NCBI GenBank assembly: GCA_029215795.1
Contig: JARDYH010000001.1
Span: 190,905,654 to 190,969,653 of the forward strand
Direction: 5' to 3'
DNA from: Anniella stebbinsi
Taxonomy: Eukaryota; Chordata; Lepidosauria; Squamata; Anniellidae
DNA: 64,000 nt
The notes under the pieces are model-generated. The model ran no database searches. It saw only the letters and a list, made by a program, of their open reading frames with translations, and was not told where the DNA came from. This document shows, in pieces, positions 12,751 through 24,217 of the stretch (positions are counted from its first letter, which is position 1; every line of letters begins with the position of its first letter). Both the position numbers and the translations under genes were made by a program.

Positions 12751-12991
12751 AGCTAGATCACTGTGCCATGTTCCTTCAGACTGCAATCTTATGCATGCTT
12801 ATTTCAGAGTGTCCTCAATGGGATTTACTCGAAATAAGGATATGATGAGTTCTGTGATAGAAAAAAGGTAAGAGAGAATGTAACAAATAAATTAATTAAT
12901 AAATAAGCAAGCTATAAGGCAAATGAAGATATATGACCTGCTACAGTGTTCATCAAAGAATGTGGCACATGGTGAAATAAATCAGCATAGA

Positions 12992-13492
12992 TTATCTGAT
13001 TGGTAGTGGCACATGTGCATCCAGAATCTGTGAATTGGATACTTTAGTGTTTGTGGATTGGCTTAATTCTTTCAGACACTTAAGGAGCAGCTCTATGGCC
13101 CCAAGACTGAGGGGCCATAGAATACTGGCGATTCCCCCACCCCAAAGTTGGAGACCGCGCTTTGGAGAGAAAGGGAAGGAGGCTGGAGAGGCCTCAGGAT
13201 AGCTCATATCTGGCCTCTCTGGCCTCCTCCCACCGGAATGCACTCTCTGAGGATGCTTTTCTGACCATGAAGGGCAGCCAACAGGTTCTTTCCACACTGG
13301 CTGCAAGGGGTTGGGAGAGGCACTATGACCTTGGAAGGGGGGGTTGGAGATGTGTCCCCTTCCCCCTCCCCCTTGCAGCCATTGCAGAAAAAAACATGCC
13401 AGTAGGCAGGGAAGGGAGGAGGCTGTAGAGGCCAACATAGAGCTATCCTGTGGACCTCTCCACCCTCCTTTCCTTCCCCTCTGAAGCATCAT
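12992..13492 (-). other. 166-codon open frame, doubtful
   Basis: Open on the minus strand in a purine/pyrimidine-skewed stretch; an overlapping frame is open on + (13162-13428). The sequence contains inverted GGAGGCTGGAGAGGCC and GGCCTCTCTGGCCTCC segments. No domain or homology recognised and no splice context. I list it as unproven, more likely a repeat than a gene. Confidence 0.2.
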
Positions 13493-13737
13493 TGCTAGAT
13501 GGGCAAAAAAGCCAGTCTAGTGCAAAATTCAGGTTGGGAGGATGTGGAGAAGAAGATTGTCTCTGCGGCTTCTTCCGACATGCATTGGATAATAGGAAGC
13601 CTTAGAGTTCTACAGCTGCCAATGTGTTGTGCCTTTATTCTAGCTATTATTTGTTCTTCATGGTGGAATCCCACGCATGTTTGGACAGAAAAAAGGTGTT
13701 ACAACTCCAAGCATTCTCCACAAGCATGGCTAACTGG

Positions 13738-13848
13738 CAGCTGTTTTGTTTTATGGTTTAAAATTTTGTATATTGTCTTTTTAGTGTTCAGTCTTTTAAT
13801 TTTTGTAAACCGCCCAGAGAGCTTCGGCTATGGGGCGGTATATAAATG

Positions 13849-13885
<37 letters not shown>
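13738..13885 (+). mobile_element. L2-type LINE tail with (AAT)n
   Basis: GTAAACCGCCCAGAGAGCTT and ATGGGGCGGTATATAAATG end in (AAT)12 at 13850-13885. The same tail without AAT expansion occurs at 41395-41466. Confidence 0.75.
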
Positions 13886-13887
<2 letters not shown>

Positions 13888-14090
13888 TGGGGAATGCTGG
13901 GAGTGGTAGAATTTATTTCTATCTAAACATGCATGGGCTTGCAACCATACTTCTTCACTCTACTAAACAGTCATCTAGACTTTTTTTAAAAAAGTGGTAA
14001 ATACCAGCAAGCCTATGCCCTATCATTTCATGTGCATGCGCGTGCGCACACACACACACACACACAAAACTTAGAAATGAGGCTTCCTCT

Positions 14091-15030
14091 CTCTCTTGTG
14101 TGAGGTTGCTAGAAAGAATTCATGGTGTATGGTTTAAGAATGCAAGATGCACAAGTGAAAATAGTTAGCTTGCTTTGGAAGTGTGTAACTGTAAACCTGA
14201 AGAATTAAACTAAAAATACTGTAAATAAATCTCATTAATCATACACAAAGCAATATGTGGTTGCTGTTATTTATTATACCAACATAAATCACAAGGCACT
14301 GCCCCTGTATTTAATTTGGATTTACCATGTAATTCTACAGAGAAAAACAATGTCCTTGTTTGTAAATGCATCTCGATTGTCCCCCCACCCCAATCTTATT
14401 CTAAGAATTGCTGCACCAGCAAATAAATACTTCGTTTTGAGTCTGTTTAACTACCGCAGGATCACAATCTGGGAGATAACAAGTGGAACCTGCAACAAAA
14501 TGTTACAGTGTGGAGTGCCCTTGTCCAGGCGAGCCAGCCTCTTCCAGGATACTCCCTCTTATTGCTCTCCTTCCCCTCTTGTAGTTTTCTGTTTGTTTGG
14601 CAGGACCTACACTACTGCTTTAAAACGGTTTATAACAGTAGTGACAACTGTTGGGGCCCAGGTCACATCCCATAGACAGTTTCCAAACCGTTTTCAAAGT
14701 GTCCTATCCTGCTTGGTGTAGATCTGGCCCTTGTGTTTTAACACACGGTCAAGCGGTAGTCCTTGCGGAAATTGCACTCACTGAGCATACTCATTCTTCA
14801 TACCCCACCCCACCCCATACATCCCTCTCATGTGTGCATAAGGATCTTCACTAGTAGAAGGAATTTGCTAAGTACATAGGTTGCTTAGTATGTAGGTTTT
14901 CTAGCAACAACAAGGTTGCTAGAAAAATGGATGGTGCTTGGCTTAGCAATATGAGACACACAAACAAAATTAGTTAAGCCTGCTTTGGAAGTCTGTCATT
15001 GTAAATCTGCAGAATGAAACTACCAGTACC
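14091..15030 (+). repeat. Old direct duplication (14091-14220 and 14905-15030)
   Basis: GAGGTTGCTAGAAAGAATTC, GCTTGCTTTGGAAGTGTG and TAAACCTGAAGAATTAAACT are echoed by AAGGTTGCTAGAAAAATGG, CCTGCTTTGGAAGTCTG and TAAATCTGCAGAATGAAACT. Echoes continue at 14394 and 15048 (CTAAGAATT.CTGCA.CA), and each unit is followed by a MITE of the same family. Confidence 0.7.
14600..14732. mobile_element. AAACGGTTT MITE, copy 1
   Basis: Palindromic element with TACACTACTGCTTTAAAACG on the left and inverted CGTTTTCAAAGTG and GGTGTAGATCTGG on the right, around a centre with TTGGGGCCCAGG. Close kin at 15469-15617. Confidence 0.75.
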
Positions 15031-15420
15031 GTTCCTTCCACTTGGATCCTAAGAATTTCTGCATCAACAAATAAGTACTAACGCTGAGGTCTAGAGATGT
15101 GCGTCAGATTTATAAGGAAGTTGGGAATGTATGGATTTTGTTAAATCCGTCCTGTTCAAGTTCCGTGGATTGTCAGGTGTCTTTTGCTCTGTCACCCACT
15201 CATTGACAGAATCAGATTTTGTTAGAGATGTAGCAGAATTTCATTCCACTTACACAAGTGTGCATTAGCGCTAATGCATATTAGTGCAAGTGCTAATTTG
15301 TGCAACCCGCCCCCCCCCCAAGTAAAATTGTGTGGTTTCTGCCAGTCCATGTATCTAGAATTGGCTCTGCCACTGAAGCCCATGTTGGCCCATGACATTT
15401 TCCTGTTTCAAGCAGAGTCA

Positions 15421-15424
<4 letters not shown>

Positions 15425-15468
<44 letters not shown>
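15425..15468 (+). repeat. (AC)22 microsatellite
   Basis: Uninterrupted AC repeat abutting the left end of the MITE at 15469. A shorter (CA)n is at 14046-14068 and another at 43926-43946. Confidence 0.95.
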
Positions 15469-15471
<3 letters not shown>

Positions 15472-15617
15472 CCTATCTATACTACTGCTTTAAAACGGTT
15501 TAAAATGGTTTAAAACGGTTTATAACAGTTTTGAGAACTGTTGGGGCCCAGGACACACTCCATAGACAGTTTTCAAAACGTTTTCAAAGTGTTTTATCCT
15601 GCGTGTGTAGATAGGCT
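15469..15617. mobile_element. AAACGGTTT MITE, copy 2
   Basis: Ends GAGCCTATCTATACT and GTGTAGATAGGCTC in inverted sense, with the centre TTGGGGCCCAGG as in copy 1. The left part has AAAACGGTTT repeated three times, an internal expansion. It starts directly after a (CA)22 tract. Confidence 0.78.
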
Positions 15618-15750
15618 CACACACTCCTGGCTATGGCATGCACTTTAAAAAGCCTTGCTGACTATCCATTCCTGCCTTCATCTATTTCCATCTGTGGTGC
15701 CACCAGAAATTGGTTGCTTCACCTGGCTGTTACCAAATGTGCTCTTATAA

Positions 15751-16205
15751 GGCCAGATCTACACCAAGCAGGATATAGCTGTTTGATAGGCTGACCATAT
15801 AAAAAGGACAGGGCTCATGTAACTTTAACAGTTGTAGAGAAAAGGGAATTTCAGCCGGCGTCATTTGTATACAATTCGTACCTGGTGAAATTCCCTCTTC
15901 ATTACAAGAGTTAAAGCTGCAGGGGCCCTGCCCTCTTTTGTATCTGGTCACTCTAGTATAGTGCATGCAACTTTAATTGCTGTGATGAAGAGAGGATTTC
16001 ATCAGGTACTAATTGCATACAAATGATGCCGGCTGAAATTCCCTTTTCTCTGCAACTGTTAAAGTTACATGAGCCCTGTCCTCCTTTTCATATGGTCAGC
16101 CTACTGTTTGAAAACATTTCGAAACCTGTATATGGAGTGTGTCCTGGGCCCCAACAGTTGTCACTACTGTTATAAACCATTTTAAAGCAGTAATGTAGAT
16201 CCTGC
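15751..16205. mobile_element. TAGATC-end MITE split by a later insertion
   Basis: Left end GGCCAGATCTACACC (15751) and right part ending AATGTAGATCC belong to the family at 14600-14732 and 15469-15617. The copy is split by the MITE at 15787-16103; removing that and one CTGTTTGA restores the family sequence. Confidence 0.75.
15787..16103. mobile_element. hAT-type MITE dimer with perfect 8-bp duplication
   Basis: Ends TAGGCTGACCATAT and ATATGGTCAGCCTA; flanks CTGTTTGA at 15779-15786 and 16104-16111 are identical. The element is about two 170-bp units in opposite orientation, meeting near 15957 where an inner tip CTGGTCACTCTA is visible. A single unit lies at 8219-8388 and a degraded relative at 39905-40125. 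Confidence 0.88.
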
Positions 16206-16798
16206 TGTAGATGTTGTCAGGACCAGCATTTGTTAAAGGACTTTTAGACCTTGGCAATATCCAGTTTTCACGAACATTTGACATCATGGTTATCATGACA
16301 AAGACAGAAGTTCCAGGAAAATTCTCAATTAATCAGAATTGCAGTTCCTGACTGAAAGCAATTGGGCTGGTCACCCTACTAGCAGAGCCATCAGTAAATA
16401 AAAAAGAGAGTGCTTCTCAAAATTGGGCATGGAATTGGTCCCAAGGAACTGTAGCAAATTGTGAAGCCTTTATAAACTGTATAGTTTCGTCGAAAATCTG
16501 GAAGGCATTTCCTCTAACCAGGAGGAGGAAATTATTTCAGGACTTGCACATTTGATTAGTTTCACTTCTTGTCCTCTTTAACACCCTTTAAATATATGCA
16601 GCTTCAGTTCTTTTGGAGATGCCAGATCTCACCTTCCATACCTGACCTAAAGCTGCTGAGCAATGTCCTTTGTTACCGCAAAGGCTCCTCCTACATTGGC
16701 TCCAGCCAAACTTCCTTCATGGCATCATGCATAAGGCTGCCAATATCTGTGAGGGTGCAAGGCCTGTCCTAATGCTGCTGCATGGCAGGGTGGCCCCT

Positions 16799-16799
16799 G

Positions 16800-16841
<42 letters not shown>

Positions 16842-17000
16842 TTTATTTATCACCCGCCTCTCCCAACGGATCGAGGCGGGGAACAACACCAAACACAAAA
16901 TACAAAAACTGATGAAAAGCAGATAAAACCAGTACATCATTAAAACACCAATAAAACACCAATAAAACACTTTATGGAACCCCAAGAAGAGGATCAAGTC
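16799..17000 (-). mobile_element. L2-type LINE tail, second subtype, with (AAT)n
   Basis: Antisense: (TAA)14 then ATTTATTTATCACCCGCCTC, GGATCGAGGCGGGGAAC. Same subtype at 33884, 43639 and 54968 (antisense) and 49385 (sense). Confidence 0.7.
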
Positions 17001-19628
17001 AGGGTGACTTCAAGGTCAACATCCATGGGAGGAAAAGCTGAACCTTAGCCCCTTCCCATTGGGAAACTGCTTTTTTAAAGGCTATTTTCCCTCTCATTGA
17101 GCCTCATAGATCAGAAAGAACCCTCCCCTCCAGGAAAACAGCCAAACAGAAAGATTTAGTGTGAAAAATCATTAGCAGGTGAGGGTTCAAGTCCCCCTTC
17201 TGCTTTCCCATGATCTAGTTGAAATCACCCTCACCCTACTTTATAGGGAACCAGCAGGAGTCTGGCTCAAGGCATGAGGCAGAGGAGTGCCCTCCCCACA
17301 TCAGGCCAAGGTACAGAGTATTTATTTACCCAAGGCTAGTCAAGTAATTTTGACACCTGAGGCAGAAAGTCTCAAGTACCTCTCTGCTTCCTTATCAGTA
17401 AAACACAAAAAATAACTAACTCACTAACCTTTTATGACCTGAAAAATCTGCTGCCTGAGGCATTGCATCATTCTGCATAACACAGGGCTGGGCACCTCCC
17501 ATCATTCCTCACCATTGGCTATTCTGGTTAGGACTGATGAGAACTGTATTTTATCAACATCTGTAGGGACATAGGCTTCCCATCTCTGTCCGAATAGTAG
17601 GGCTAGCAGCCATCTGTGGATTCAGTTGCAACATTATTCCACAAAGAGACCACATTTTCCGCCCACCCTGAAATTCAAGAGGTTTGGGTCGGTGGGTGGG
17701 TCGGTTGTTTTTTTCATACTGCCTTGCCACATTTACTCCTCTTTATCTCACTCCAAGAAACAAAACACCTGCCACCATTGAAAAGTGAGAAGTGTGAGCC
17801 TTGCAATGCTCTCCAAAGTTCCAAATGAGTTTGAAATTCTCTCCCTTCTGCATGGAACAGTTTCAATGAGAAATTGATCCGCGGGGTTGCAGATGCAAAA
17901 TAATCCATCAATTTAGCCACATTTTAGTCGTTGCTATTTTGCTGCTTCAATTTTCAGAGAGCACATCCTGACTTACTCTTTTGCAGGAGTACCCTTTGGA
18001 TTTAGCAATTCATACGGTGAAAGCAGAACTGATGAACCACAAGCTCCTTGTGCTGCTGACTTTAATTAAAAATGCCATGTCTAACGTTAGCAGATGTTCC
18101 TGCGGTTGAGAGTAGACTAATAATTTAATGCCGTATAATGTGGTGCTGAGTCTGCTGCTTAGGCTAAGAATGTAATGGATCTTTCTTTCTTTTTTTAAGC
18201 ATCCTTTTGGGATCAAATCCCTCACCACTCAGAATCTTACAGTTTGCTGTTCTAATAGAGCTGAACCAATTATGGACTAAGCTAAGTTTTGTAAACAGCA
18301 GCTCTCTCAGGCTAGCTCATGGACTTGAAATTAGAGATGGGCTAATGAGTAATGTTCGAGATAGCCAGCTTTCTCTGAACATCATCTCACTGCTAATTTT
18401 GTACCTGGTTCTCATTTGCTATCATACGGATGCATGAAAATTTTGTTTTTGCTTGCAAAACTTCAAATGCAAGCACATGGCCAATAAAGATATTAATAAA
18501 TTGTCAAACACGTGCTACATTCGACTCGTTCCCAGTTCAATTTCTGCAAATTTCCTCTGTAGACTGAATCAGCCCCCCTTTAGTCTATGGAGGAAAGTTG
18601 CACAAATTAGGATGCTACCATGCATGCATGGTGCAAAACTCCCATGTTCCCTCGCCTTTGGCTATGTTAGTTGGGGTTGATGGGAGTTGCAGTCCATCTA
18701 TAACTGGAGGGCCACAAGCTGCCCACCCTTGGTCTACTGACTACAGCACAGTCAAGCCACTAGATTGTTTAGGGGGAATGTTCAAGGCCCAAGAGTAGGC
18801 AAGGTCATTTTTCTGTGGTCCATTGGTAATTGTGGGTATATTCTCCAACCCACTTTGCCAGCATTTTCTCCATGAATATATATGTAACATTATGAGTGAA
18901 GAAAACTATGTATTTGGTCTTATACCCACAACCGCCTGGAACCCTTTTCCAGCTATGGGTGCCAGACAGAAAGGCTCAGGCAGGCAAGGTGCAGGCATAG
19001 GCACATTGCTGCAAGGATAGCTTTTCAGGCATTCACAGCAGTGTGCAAAAGCCTGTTCCACAAGCTAAGACATTTGCATGACCTTCCCGGCCTGTGGAAT
19101 CCATAGATGGAAGTTGACTCAAAGCCACAGAATGAGAGGGTTGTAATAATTGTTCCTTCGGGGTTTTGTTAATCCTTGAACTAGAAATACGAAGGTTTGA
19201 TACAAAAAGTAAGATAGCATTATTTTTTTAAAAAAAACACTGGACTGCTTGGGTTTCTATTGAATTAACAGAGGTCAGTGATTATAAGTGCCAGGAACAT
19301 AGTCATTTTATTTGCCCTCTGAAATATTGCGCTCGGCCGAGGTATCAGGGTTGTCAGTTGATTCATAATGTGAAATGATGTTGCTTTTAAAATGTTGTTC
19401 AATATCTGATTTAACCGAAACTCCGTTCCCTGTTCCACATGCTCAGGAAGGGGAAAGCAATTGACTTGTCAAACATAAAGCACTTGCTTCTGTTTATCAC
19501 CATCTTTCTTACTGTGCCCCATGCTGAGATATGATAAATACGGTAATAGCTGTAACTTAGTGGAACAGTGGGGATTTTAGGCAATGAATAAAAATTTCAA
19601 TGGGTTGGTCGTCCATACCAAGAGGGCA
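17001..19628. other. Intergenic left of the copia insertion
   Basis: Apart from the palindromic repeat at 18656-18740, nothing recognised in 2.6 kb. Confidence 0.55.
18656..18740. repeat. CCTCCAGATGT-type palindromic repeat fragment
   Basis: Contains GGGGTTGATGGGAGTTGCAG and TGGAGGGCCACAAGCTGCCC, one arm of a reptile palindromic family. Similar copies: 31143-31272, 43163-43285, 56449-56605 and 60930-61020. Confidence 0.55.
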
Positions 19629-19633
19629 TGTAG
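19629..19633. repeat. Target site duplication TGTAG, left of copia
   Basis: TGTAG directly before the LTR base 19634; the identical TGTAG follows the other LTR at 24715-24719. Five bases is the usual copia duplication length. It defines both element ends exactly. Confidence 0.9.
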
Positions 19634-19902
19634 TGTCCGGGAGTTTAATGATCCCGATTCACTTTCAACAGAGTAAGCGTGTTCCAGAGATCCATGCAAG
19701 GAAAAATACTCACACACCAGCGGTTTTCTCTTTTAGTAAAAGCTTTACTGAGATTCAGTATTTCCTTCAATATATTTACAGCAGTCTTGGTCATCAATAA
19801 ATTATAGGTTTCCAGGAAAAACCACATCGCATAACATCACCGTCAACCATCTAACACCAGCAGTCCAACCTCTCCTCTCCTCCATAACTATGAGACATTT
19901 AC

Positions 19903-19955
<53 letters not shown>

Positions 19956-20152
19956 TTTGAATGGACAATGACTATGCACAAAATACAGAAAAAACTCCCA
20001 GGGGAAAAACCCACTATCTCTTTGACCTTTAGAAACAGCAGATAGAAAACACTCCCCTGTTAATTGACAGTCAGGTGCAATAATCAGTCCTCTGGACATT
20101 CTGCAACTGTGCAGTCCTTTTTATTCATCTGATGAGAAATTTTACCTCAACA
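19634..20152 (-). repeat. Copia 3' LTR (downstream in element sense)
   Basis: 519 bases, TGTCCGGG to CTCAACA on the + strand. It is longer than the other LTR because of an (AT)n(AC)n tract at about 19904-19955 that is almost absent from the partner, so the tract probably expanded after insertion. Confidence 0.92.
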
Positions 20153-20160
20153 CCCCTTCA
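20153..20160 (-). promoter_or_regulatory. Copia polypurine tract
   Basis: On the minus strand GAAGGGG lies directly before the 3' LTR, where a polypurine tract primes plus-strand DNA synthesis. The tract is short but correctly placed. Confidence 0.7.
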
Positions 20161-20192
20161 AAATTGAAACATCAGATGAATTAAACTTTGTT

Positions 20193-20795
20193 CTATACAT
20201 CATGCAATCTAAAATCTAATTTTCCAATCAGTTCCTCATGATGTTGCACCACCAAAGGCTTGGTGAAAATATCAGCCACATTTTGTTTTGATTCACAGTA
20301 AAACAATTTTATAAATCCCCTATTTATATGCTCCTTTACGTTGTAATATTTAATTGCCACATGCTTAGTTCTGGACTTTAGCATTTCTGTATTAGCTAGA
20401 GCAATACAAGACTGTGAATCTTCATACACTTTGACTGGCAAAGAAAATTTCACATTTAGATCCTTTAACAACTGCACAAACCACGTAATTTCCTCACATG
20501 CTTCAGATAAAGCAGCATATTCCGGTTCGCAGGACGACGTGGCAACACAAGCTTGCTTCTTCGATTTCCAAATCATGAGTGAGTTTCCAAGTATTATTGC
20601 CATTCCACTTGTTGATTTTTGATCTAAAGGATTCCCTGCCCAATCACTGTCAACATAACACTTTAAAGACCCATCTTCAAAAAATGATAATGTTAAACAC
20701 AGATTTTGTGTGGCTTTTAAGTATCGTAACACCCTCTTTACGCCTTGCCAAGCAGCAACTGTAGGATTAGCCACCTGCTGGCTAAGAATGCCCAC
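20193..20795 (-). pseudogene. Copia pol: RNase H domain (end of polyprotein)
   Basis: A 200-codon open stretch at the C-terminal end of copia pol. Visible copia RNase H landmarks: YVDSDWAG with the first catalytic Asp, SCEPEYAALSEA with the Glu, YEDSQSCIALA with the next Asp, then RTKHVAIKYYNVKEH and VADIFTKPL near the end. RNase H removes RNA from the RNA:DNA hybrid in reverse transcription. This part is intact in frame, but the upstream frame is broken, so it would not be made as part of a full polyprotein. Homology is clear; loss of function is inferred. Confidence 0.88.
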
Positions 20796-20923
20796 TGCAC
20801 ATGCAATGTCTGCTCTTGTCCACTGACTGATATAAAGCAGACTTCCGATTACAGATTGGTACAGTTCTGGGTCACTAAAACATCCCCTTCTATATTTGAC
20901 CTAAATTCAGGCAACATAGGACT

Positions 20924-22271
20924 CTATACTCCTTTGCAATCACTCATTCTACAGAAATCCAGCAGATTTATGATTTTCTGCTTCTGGTTGAGTATATAAC
21001 TCCCATCATCTGTCTTGGTGATTTGTACACCCAAGTAATTGCTTACTTCACCCAGGGATTTAAGTTTGTACTTTTCTTCCAAACATCCTGTAATTTTCTG
21101 TATTTGGCTTGTAGACTTAGCCATCACAAGTAGATCATCTACAAACACCAAAATCACAACAAAACTATTACCTGTTCCCTTTGTGTACAAACATGGGTCT
21201 GCAATTCCCCTTCACCTAAATCTTCAACCAGGGTAGAATTCAAGCAATTATTCCAGCATCGTGCTGATTGCTTTAACCCATACACTGCTTTCTTCAACAA
21301 CCATACCTCCTCAGATTTTTTGTCAAAACCAGGAGATACAGATAAGCTGTATCAACATCAAAATGTTTAACCACCATAGCATCTTTTGCTACTATGCTCA
21401 AAACCAACCTTAAAGTACTTGCTTCACAGGTAGGTGAGAAAGTCTGATCAAAATCAATTCCTTTTACTTCTCCAGATTCTAACATTTTCTTTTTATACAC
21501 CCATAGACACGCAACTGATTTTTGTCCTTGAGGTAACTGAGTAGGTACATCATGCTCTTTGAAGTTCCTTAATTCACTTTCCATTGCAAAGAACCACTTA
21601 TCCTTTTCTTGCTTTGATAAATTAAGTACCTCTTCAAAATTTTGAGGCTCATAACCAACCATGCATACCCTTGCATTTTGTTCTTCAAAACCATACCGCA
21701 CAGGTGGTTTTCCTTTGGTAATTCTCTCAGACCTCCTTAAATTAACACTTTGCTCTCCATTGTGTTGCTCTCCATTGCTCTCTATAGGGGATAAAGTTAA
21801 ACACTCCTCTCTGAGAGCATCAGCTCCAGAATGAGACGTTACCTCTTTCTTTTCCTCCCCTTCATTTCTCCCAGCCGGTGAGAAATGTAGCATCATTTCA
21901 GGGTTAGAATGAAACCTCTGCCAGTTTTGCTTCTCAAAATTTGCAGATCTGGACACCACAACCTTTCCATTTCCCAGATAAAACCTCCATGACTTGGATG
22001 TCATGCCCTGATAACCAACAAAGCGTAACCGAACTGCTTTGCAATCTCCCTTTTTCCTTTGATTCTTTGGGATATGCACAAATGCCCATGCACCCCAAGT
22101 ACGGAGATGGGAGAGATCAGGTTTCTCCCCATGTAACAAGAAAAAAGGTGTATTGTTTGTCACACTTGACCAGGTCCGATTGAGTAAATAATTTGCTGTT
22201 AAGAAGGCTTCTGCCCAGAGACTTTGCTCAATTTCAGCATCTAACATCAAAGAATCTTTTACAGTCTGCAA
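20924..22271 (-). pseudogene. Copia pol: integrase C-terminal part and reverse transcriptase, broken
   Basis: The stretch 21294-22271 has the integrase C-terminal region (SLWAEAFLTANYLLNRT, then HLRTWGAWAFVHIPK), a linker, and the RT start with WFFAMESEL and the first catalytic Asp in FDVDTAYLY. The frame is lost near 21.30 kb. RT resumes at 20924-21190, where FVDDLL replaces the usual copia YVDD but keeps both metal-binding Asp residues, followed by LGEVSNYLGVQI. The finger-palm segment between them is shifted and partly missing (about 21.19-21.31 kb). The element needs this enzyme to copy RNA into DNA; this copy is inactive by inspection. Confidence 0.88.
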
Positions 22272-22274
22272 AAT

Positions 22275-23007
22275 ACCATTTCTCCTCTCAATGGCACCAT
22301 TTGCCAGGGTGCAAACGGATCAGTAAACCTCTGAGAAATTCCATTTCTTTCAGTCCACCTTAAGAATTCATTGCTAGTGAATTCACCTCCGTGATCGGAC
22401 TGAATCTGCAAGACTGATTTTGAAATCTACATTCAGCCCATGTTAACCAGGCTTTGAAAGTTTGAAAATTATCAGACTTCTTTTTCAACATATAGACCCA
22501 ACTAAACCGGGATTTAGCATCCAATATTACCAGGACATATTTTGCTCCACCTATACTTGCCGGGAAAGGTCCCACCAAATCAGCATGGACAAGTTCAAAA
22601 ATCTCTTTTGAAACTCTGTCACTTTTCCTGTTGATTGTTTGAACCTGAGATTTAGATTGTTTACAGACCTTGCAATCTAAAAATCTTTCACACCCTTTGA
22701 ACTGTATTCCTTTACACATAATAGGCATCTGTATTAAAACTTTAAAACTAGCATGACCCATCCTCCTGTGCAATAAATGAATACAATTCACATGAATGGA
22801 AGCATTTCCAATTTGTCCCACCATTGGTTTACCTGACCTCATGAAAAACGGACCGTTTTTGAGGTCATCTTGTGCGTAAATTTCCCCTGCTTTTTCCACT
22901 TCGCAGAGATTTCCTTTAAACGTCACAACGTATCCCTCTGTTCCAACCAAACTAGCTACGGACAATAGGCAGTAATCTAAAGAAGGAATGAACAAAACAT
23001 TATTCAA
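22275..23007 (-). pseudogene. Copia pol: integrase, zinc-binding and catalytic core, frameshifted
   Basis: Contains the pre-integrase HHCC zinc motif (HRRMGH, later CKVC) and the core start VHADLVGPFP with the first catalytic Asp and VILDAKSRFSWVYML with the second. The region with the catalytic Glu, SDHGGEFTSNEF, is visible near 22.37-22.41 kb in another frame. A frameshift therefore falls close to 22.41 kb, and another shift near 22.28 kb leads into the downstream stretch. Integrase joins the cDNA to host DNA with 5-bp stagger, which fits the TGTAG duplication. Confidence 0.87.
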
Positions 23008-23206
23008 ATTTCTTCCTAGACATGAAACAAGACCTTTCCCCCTTCACGGGGGCTTTTCTTCCATCAGCCAACGTGACTGAATCTATGCATCCAGCCCGTA
23101 AATTCACAAATGCTTCTTCATTGTTGGAAAGTGTTTGACTGGAAGCCGAATCTATAAGCCAGATTTCCTCTCGCTTAGCCCCATCGGATTTCATGGTGGA
23201 AGACAC
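23000..23206 (-). pseudogene. Copia pol: aspartic protease segment, altered active site
   Basis: The segment WLIDSASSQTLSNN sits between gag and integrase, where copia elements carry a retroviral-type aspartic protease. The usual active-site triplet is Asp-Ser-Gly or Asp-Thr-Gly; here it reads Asp-Ser-Ala, a change expected to impair the enzyme that cuts the polyprotein. The reading frame overlaps the start of the integrase stretch. Family call is good; the effect on activity is inferred. Confidence 0.75.
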
Positions 23207-23228
23207 ATACTGGGCGCATCGCGCTCTC

Positions 23229-24178
23229 TCACCCTCGGGCTGCCGGTTTCTTTAGCTTGACTGCCCCATTCCTTTCGACTGCAGCTTCACCCTGCAGAAC
23301 TTTCGAATGTGCCCCAACTTTCCGCACTAACACTTCCTGCGCTCCACCGCCATAGCGCGCTCGATTCCTCCTTCTGGTAAGCGCCGCTTCAGCTCCATTT
23401 TGGCAGTTTGAGTTACACCTCCATGCGATCCACGGACAACTCCCTTCCAAACTTCTCCATGCTCCGCCTCGCGCTCACCTCATTTTTGCTCTTCCTCAAG
23501 CAAACATCCACTCAAGTATTGCATACTTAGATCCTGTTGTCGCATACTTTCCAAACTCATTGTGAGCCCATCCCAACTCTCCGGGAGAGAACTTAAAATT
23601 ATGTAAATTCTGTTCTCTTCAGTAAACGGCAACTTGACCTCTTGCAACTGAGCGAACATGGTTCCCATTGAATGCAAGTGTTTAGACAACGACTCTCCCT
23701 CATGGAGCTTTGTTCTATAAAGTTGCCTCGTCAAACTTATCTTAGAACTAGCCGTCTGTTGTATATAAACTTGCTTCAATTTTTTCCAACATTCCTCTGC
23801 TGTGTCTTGATGGGATATGTGAATTAATTGACTGTCTTCAATGCACAGTACAATATTCGCCTTAGTTCTCATGGCTAAACCTTCCCATTCCTCCTGCTCG
23901 GCCGCACTCAAAATGGCTGGTCGTGGGACTTCTACGATATTCAAGCAGCCATCTCTCCTGAGAAACATCTCCATTTTGAACAACCAATTCAAATATTTTT
24001 TTTCATTGAGCCGTTCGACTGGAACACCGCCTGCCAAGCTCAAACCCATCTGCGCCATATTTCCTGGCTGGCTCGGAACCGCAGCCTTCCTCTGGCCAGA
24101 AAATGAGCTTGCCTCCTGTTCCTCACCCGAATCGCTTTCGGGACTCAAATCCTCTTCCTCCTGTTTATGCATCGACAA
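23229..24178 (-). pseudogene. Copia gag with degenerate zinc knuckle
   Basis: An open stretch of 232 codons (23480-24178) begins with an acidic N-terminus and has the copia gag core: LNEKKYLNWLFKMEMFLR, then TAEECWKKLKQVY, LTRQLYRTKLHEGESL and LSSLPESWDGL. Gag forms the particle that packages element RNA. Downstream, around 23.29-23.34 kb, a CCHC zinc-knuckle relic is readable in another frame (CGKLGHIRKFC), with a stop and apparent codon loss before it, so gag is separated from protease by damage. ATG 24178 lies about 40 bases after the primer site, a plausible native start. Confidence 0.85.
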
Positions 24179-24217
24179 TGACCATTATCCTCGGCTGTAG
24201 CAGGATCTCATGGGAAT

